64,000 nt of DNA from Ochotona curzoniae. Lineage: Eukaryota; Chordata; Mammalia; Lagomorpha; Ochotonidae. A model generated the notes under the pieces. The model had not been told where the DNA came from and ran no database searches. It worked only from the letters and a program-made list of their open reading frames with translations. Shown here one piece after another: positions 60,285-64,000 of this stretch (the first letter of the stretch is position 1; the number at the start of each line of letters is the position of its first letter). Both the position numbers and the translations under genes were made by a program. Where the stretch lies: the NCBI RefSeq assembly GCF_017591425.1, contig NW_024464918.1, positions 7,686,001-7,750,000 on the forward strand, in the 5' to 3' direction.

Positions 60285-62020
60285 TAAAGTGCAAAATTAC
60301 TTTTCAAACCAAGAACTGGGGATATTTTAAGCTGGATAAAGAAAGATCATCAAAAATGACAACACTAAGATGACCAAGTTGTCAACATCATCTCTTTTAA
60401 ACAGTAGCCATGAAATTTCTTTAGTAAGCAATTGAGAAAATGCTCAAGCTATAGAAAAGTGGTCCTCATTAAAGAAATATAAATTCTCAGAAAACAAACA
60501 GAAGGCATAGAGATAACCCCCTTGGAAATTTTAGAATCAAAAACTGCAATCACAAAAAGGCAGAAATTCAATATATGGGCTCAATAGCAATATGGAAGAA
60601 CAGAGGAAAGGATACAGCTATTGGAAAACTGGTCAGTAGATGCTAATCCATACATACAGCAGCAGGTACCGAAAAAGAAGAAGTCTAGGGAATTACAGGA
60701 TGATAATAATAACAAAATATCTAACCTTGAATACTTCAAAGTTCCAGGACAGCAGAGAGTGAAAGGCTGACAATGTGTTCAAACAGCAATTAGATACATT
60801 CAGATTTTCAAAGACAAAATATCAAATCAATTGGCTGAGGCAACCCAAAGATAAAATCCAAGTATAATTATATGAATACATATCACAGTACATCTTCTAA
60901 AATCTAAAGTAAAAGACGAAAGAATGTGATTTAAAAAAAACAGTCAATGTACATATGAAGGAAAGCAAACAGAATGAAAATAGATTTCTCAGCTGAAAGC
61001 CATGGAGGTCAAAGAGAGCAGAACATTTTCAAAGTACTGAAAGAAAACTACCTGCAAGCCAACATCCACGGAAAACATCACTTTGGAATAAAGACGAAAA
61101 CAAGAAATTCTCAGATAAAGGTAAACTAGAGAATTCAGCACCAGTAGACCTATTTTAAAAGGAATTGCTAAACAGTTTTCTGAACAGTCAGAAAACAATA
61201 AACAGACTCTTAAAACATCAGTAAAGAAGAAAGCATGGTAAGTCAAAATTGAAGCAAGTGCAATAGACTTTCTTTCACCTTTTGAGCTTCAAAACTATTT
61301 TTGATGGAAGAAAAATCCCACTCTCTCTAATGTGGTTCAAAATATATGTAGGGAACATATTTAAGAAATTACTCTGTAGGTGAAAGTAAAAAGAGAGAAA
61401 ATGTTTCCTCTCAAGAGAGGAAATATCTCCTTATTTCACTTACACTGGTGAAATGATGAAAGCAGTAGGCTGTAATAGGATATACATGCTTATGGTAGTG
61501 ATTATAAAAGCTATACAGATGGGAAACACCCCAAATCACAATAGGTAAATCAAAATGGTTTTCCTTAAAAAAAAGTTTCCATTCGCCCATAAGAAAGTAG
61601 GATGAAGAAAACAGTAAGATAACTAAGACAAACAAAAATAAAATGGCCAACTTAAGAATTATATTAAACATAGTTTAAATGCATAATCTAAGTAGGTCAG
61701 CAAAGTGAACTAAATGCATGATTCAACAACATGTAGTCCCTAAGTCATTTTAAGAATCTAAGACTGCTTTTAAAAAAAAGTTAAGGAAAAAATACATTAC
61801 GAAAATATAAGCTGGAATAGTGACAGCACAGATTTAGTGGGTTCATAGGCAAAAAACATACGTATTAGGAATAAAGAAGGCTGCTACATATCTAAAGGAG
61901 GTTTAATCCTTTAGGAACACAAGCCAGTTCTGAATATGTATAATCATACCTGAAAAAATTACAAAATACGCAAAGTAAAAAATGTAAGGAAACAACTTCA
62001 CTATTATCCTCAAATGTTTT
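60285..62020 (+). mobile_element. Ancient L1 (L1ME/HAL1-like), ORF1 and inter-ORF region
   Basis: Sense ORF1 C-terminal region at about 60985-61165: 'GCCATGGAGGTCAAAGAGAG', 'CAAAGTACTGAAAGAAAACT', 'CAGTAGACCTATTTTAAAAG'. It is followed by the L1ME-type spacer ('CAATAGACTTTCTTTCACC', 'GGTGAAATGATGAAAGCAGT') and the degraded start of ORF2. Many stops; long dead. Confidence 0.75.
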
Positions 62021-62029
62021 AACATTTTT

Positions 62030-62300
62030 TATTATTATTTATTATTATTGTTATTTTATGATACAGTTACATAGGCTTTAGGATTTCTGTTATTCCCTTC
62101 CCAAGCCCCCCCTACCTATATCATAGTTCCTCTATATCATTACTAAAGTATAGTTCTTCATACATAGTCATATGTTCATCATCGCGGGCATGGACAATGG
62201 CAGAGAGTCCAGCATCCTATTGTCAAGATATAGTAAAGAGTTTCATTGTAAGTCCATCTTTGTCTGGAAGTAGAGATGCATACTACATTGTAGCCTGACA
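62030..62300 (-). mobile_element. L1 3' UTR end of a composite element
   Basis: On the minus strand it matches the 3' UTR at 5390-5650: 'CCAATGAAACT'-like block, 'CTTGACAATAGGATGCTGGA', a G-rich run and 'CCTATGTAACTGTATCATAA', then ATA-rich tail. The T-rich left edge is the element's 3' end. Confidence 0.75.
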
Positions 62301-62301
62301 A

Positions 62302-62722
62302 TTGGATATGTTAGTCTCCATTTCACATTTACTATACATCCCCTTAAATGAAAAGTTACAATACAAAATCAACAATAGGAAGAAAACAGAAATTTACAAT
62401 GCCATGAAGTTAAATAACATGTTACTAGATATGACTGTCTACATTACACAGCTATTATATATCCCCTTAAATGAAAAGCCACAAAACAAAATCAATATCA
62501 GGACAAAAAAAGAAATTAACAACACCATAAAGTTAAATAACATGCTACTGAATGATTAATATGTCGCTGAAGAAATGAAAAAGAAAAATCAAGAACCTTC
62601 TGGCAGAAAATGATGCTACTGTATGATCTATGAGTCATTGAAGAATTTAATCACAAGAAACTGTTTTGAAGAGATGAAACCAACAAAAACAAAAGCATCA
62701 AAATCCATGAGATAGAGCTTCT
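62302..62722 (+). mobile_element. Inverted L1 ORF2 fragment with a 123-bp tandem duplication
   Basis: The plus frame reads KINNRKKTEIYNAMKLNNML and then a second version, KINIRTKKEINNTIKLNNML. Both resemble the end of the L1 ORF2p endonuclease domain. CCCCTTAAATGAAAAG starts at 62340 and again at 62463, so the period is 123 bases and the frame is kept. The next part (to about 62722) continues as sense ORF2. This orientation is opposite to both neighbours. Confidence 0.7.
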
Positions 62723-63310
62723 GATGATTTTTGTGGGTGAAATGTGTCTCTTCTAGACAACGAATAGATGGGTTTTGTTTTTTAACCCAGTCTACTAATC
62801 TATGATGTTTGAGCTTAAGCCAATTTCTTTCAGGGTTAATATGTATGTGTGGTAATTTGGTCCTGTCATTTTAGGAATGGGTTGTTCATTGATTTAGTCT
62901 TCTGTTGTCATTTTACTGGGATGTTCTTCACATTTGCCTTTGGTTTTGTTGGATGCTATTTTTCTTCTCTGTCAAGAGAACATCTTGAAGTATCATTTGT
63001 AGGGCAGGTTTGGAAGAGACAAATTCTTTCAACTTTTCTTTATTGTGGAAGAATTTTATTTCATTTTCAAAGACAAAGGAGAGTTTTGCTGGATATGTTA
63101 TCCTGGGCCAACACTTTTTTTTCTTTTAGAATCTGGAATATGTTGCTCCATTCGCTTCTTGACCATAGAGTTTCCTGGGAGAGGTCTCCTGTGAGTTTAA
63201 TTGACATTCCTTTATATGTCAGCCGATTTTTTTTCATGTGCACATTTAAGGATCTTTTCCTCATGTTCAATTGAAGAGAGCTTGTTGATCATGTGTCTTG
63301 GTGAAGATCA
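62723..63310 (-). mobile_element. L1 ORF1 end, inter-ORF spacer and ORF2 start
   Basis: On the minus strand: 'AGACACATGATCAACAAGCT' and 'AACATATCCAGCAAAACTCT' (ORF1 C-terminal region), 'CCTGCCCTACAAATGATACT', then 'TTAACCCTGAAAGAAATTGG' and 'TGTCTAGAAGAGACACATTT', the start of the endonuclease. Frames are broken. Confidence 0.8.
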
Positions 63311-63354
63311 CTTTTGGTCAAGCCTGTTGGGGGGCTCTGTGCCCCTCCTGGGTA

Positions 63355-64000
63355 TTCTAAGGATAAGGAAACCCATCCAAAGTCCATTGGGTGACATAGT
63401 CCACGTTAGAGTCTCCATTCACCCAGTATTTGCTGTCAACGCTTGGCTGGGGTAGTCGACCCATTTGTTCTAGCTTCCTTCCTCTGTTATGGTAGCACAT
63501 GTCCTCTTCAGATCCCAAAGGACTATCATATTCTCCATGTGCATCCAGACATGCCATCTACTGCTCTGTCTTAGTCATTGAGGAGACCCAGTTCTGATGC
63601 CTGCACTCCACAATCAGTTCACAGATCCTGCAATTCTCTCCATGGTTGGAGTGCTTACTCCAGTGGTTACTTGGGAGGATCCCCAAAGAAACCTCATCTG
63701 ACATTATCCCAGACCAGACTCTTAAATGTGCTTGCCAGTATGGGGTCTGGATCATTCCATCATTCACATCAGCCTATGTACCCACTGGTAGTTGAAATTA
63801 CTGGATCAGTCCTTGTCTCTAGTCCCATCTCTTACAAACCAGAGGATGCTGTGGCCCAGCCCAATCCTGTCCACCACACACGTGGCCCTCACATATACTA
63901 GCAGAAACTGCAGGCTAGTCAGAGTGATACCCAATAACCCCTACCAAGCCCACCTCTAGACCTGGTTCCTTTGCTTGCCAGTATGTGCAGTCAACTGGTC
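63355..64000 (-). mobile_element. Module X copy C (partial; runs off the window)
   Basis: Collinear with copy A over more than 400 bases (63690-64000 against about 1880-2180). It also matches copy B over 'CAGCAAATACTGGGTGAATG', 'CCAATGGACTTTGGATGG'. At about 63355 the match to A and B stops and L1 ORF1 sequence begins, so here module X lies directly 5' of an L1 body. Confidence 0.62.

Larger units (their letters stand above)
55701..64000 (-). other. TENM2: Inferred TENM2 upstream intron or 5' region
   Basis: This is sequence 5' of the coding exon on the gene strand. No further UTR exon could be recognised. The stretch 55701-57440 is single-copy looking, with no repeat I can name. After that it is dominated by old SINEs and L1 material. 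Confidence 0.6.

Noticed and set aside
62302..62559. 85-codon plus frame as a possible small gene
   Set aside because: It is an L1 ORF2 fragment with a duplication inside a dead composite element.
62849..63274. 141-codon plus frame
   Set aside because: It runs antisense through L1 ORF1/ORF2 sequence; the long frame is a by-product of the repeat.

Overview
The window is non-coding mammalian DNA with one recognisable protein-coding exon. The organism is most likely a lagomorph, probably a pika (Ochotona). About two dozen tRNA-type C-SINE copies share the lagomorph 'CCCATATGGGNGCCGG' core. The youngest copies (18621-18953, 49647-49955) carry a head and middle section that differ from the rabbit form I know. 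The exon is vertebrate, and MIR, MaLR and L1ME fossils fit a placental mammal. The species call rests on recognition of repeats, not on a search.

Gene content: on the minus strand, 55401-55626 encodes residues 1-75 of teneurin-2 (TENM2), from a well-placed ATG to a consensus donor. Its 5' UTR probably runs to an acceptor at 55701-55702. TENM2 is a very long gene with huge introns. Bases 1-55400 are therefore read as the intron after this exon, and 55701-64000 as the intron or 5' region before it. I found no second exon, RNA gene, CpG island or intact mobile element.

Layout: 0-5.7 kb holds L1 3' ends, two C-SINEs, the first copy of an unassigned A-tailed module ('module X') and a 5'-inverted L1. 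From 8 to 20 kb there are nested and young SINEs, two MaLR LTRs (one split by a SINE), module X copy B and a 39-bp minisatellite. From 20 to 34 kb there is mostly single-copy sequence with a TTCC tract, MIRs and SINEs. From 34 to 55 kb there is intron with scattered SINEs, an L1 insertion of only about 87 bp with a perfect target duplication, and a CA repeat. From 55.4 to 55.7 kb is the TENM2 exon. From 57 to 60 kb there are old SINEs. From 60.3 to 64 kb there is an ancient sense L1ME followed by a minus-strand composite: an L1 3' UTR, an inverted and duplicated ORF2 fragment, an L1 ORF1/ORF2 junction, then module X copy C running off the window.

The least explained signal is module X: three copies on the minus strand. 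Two have A-rich 3' ends that resemble the last bases of the local L1s, and one is joined to L1 sequence. It may be an L1-dependent non-autonomous retroelement or a lagomorph L1 5' region. The other open reading frames look like chance frames or lie inside repeats.
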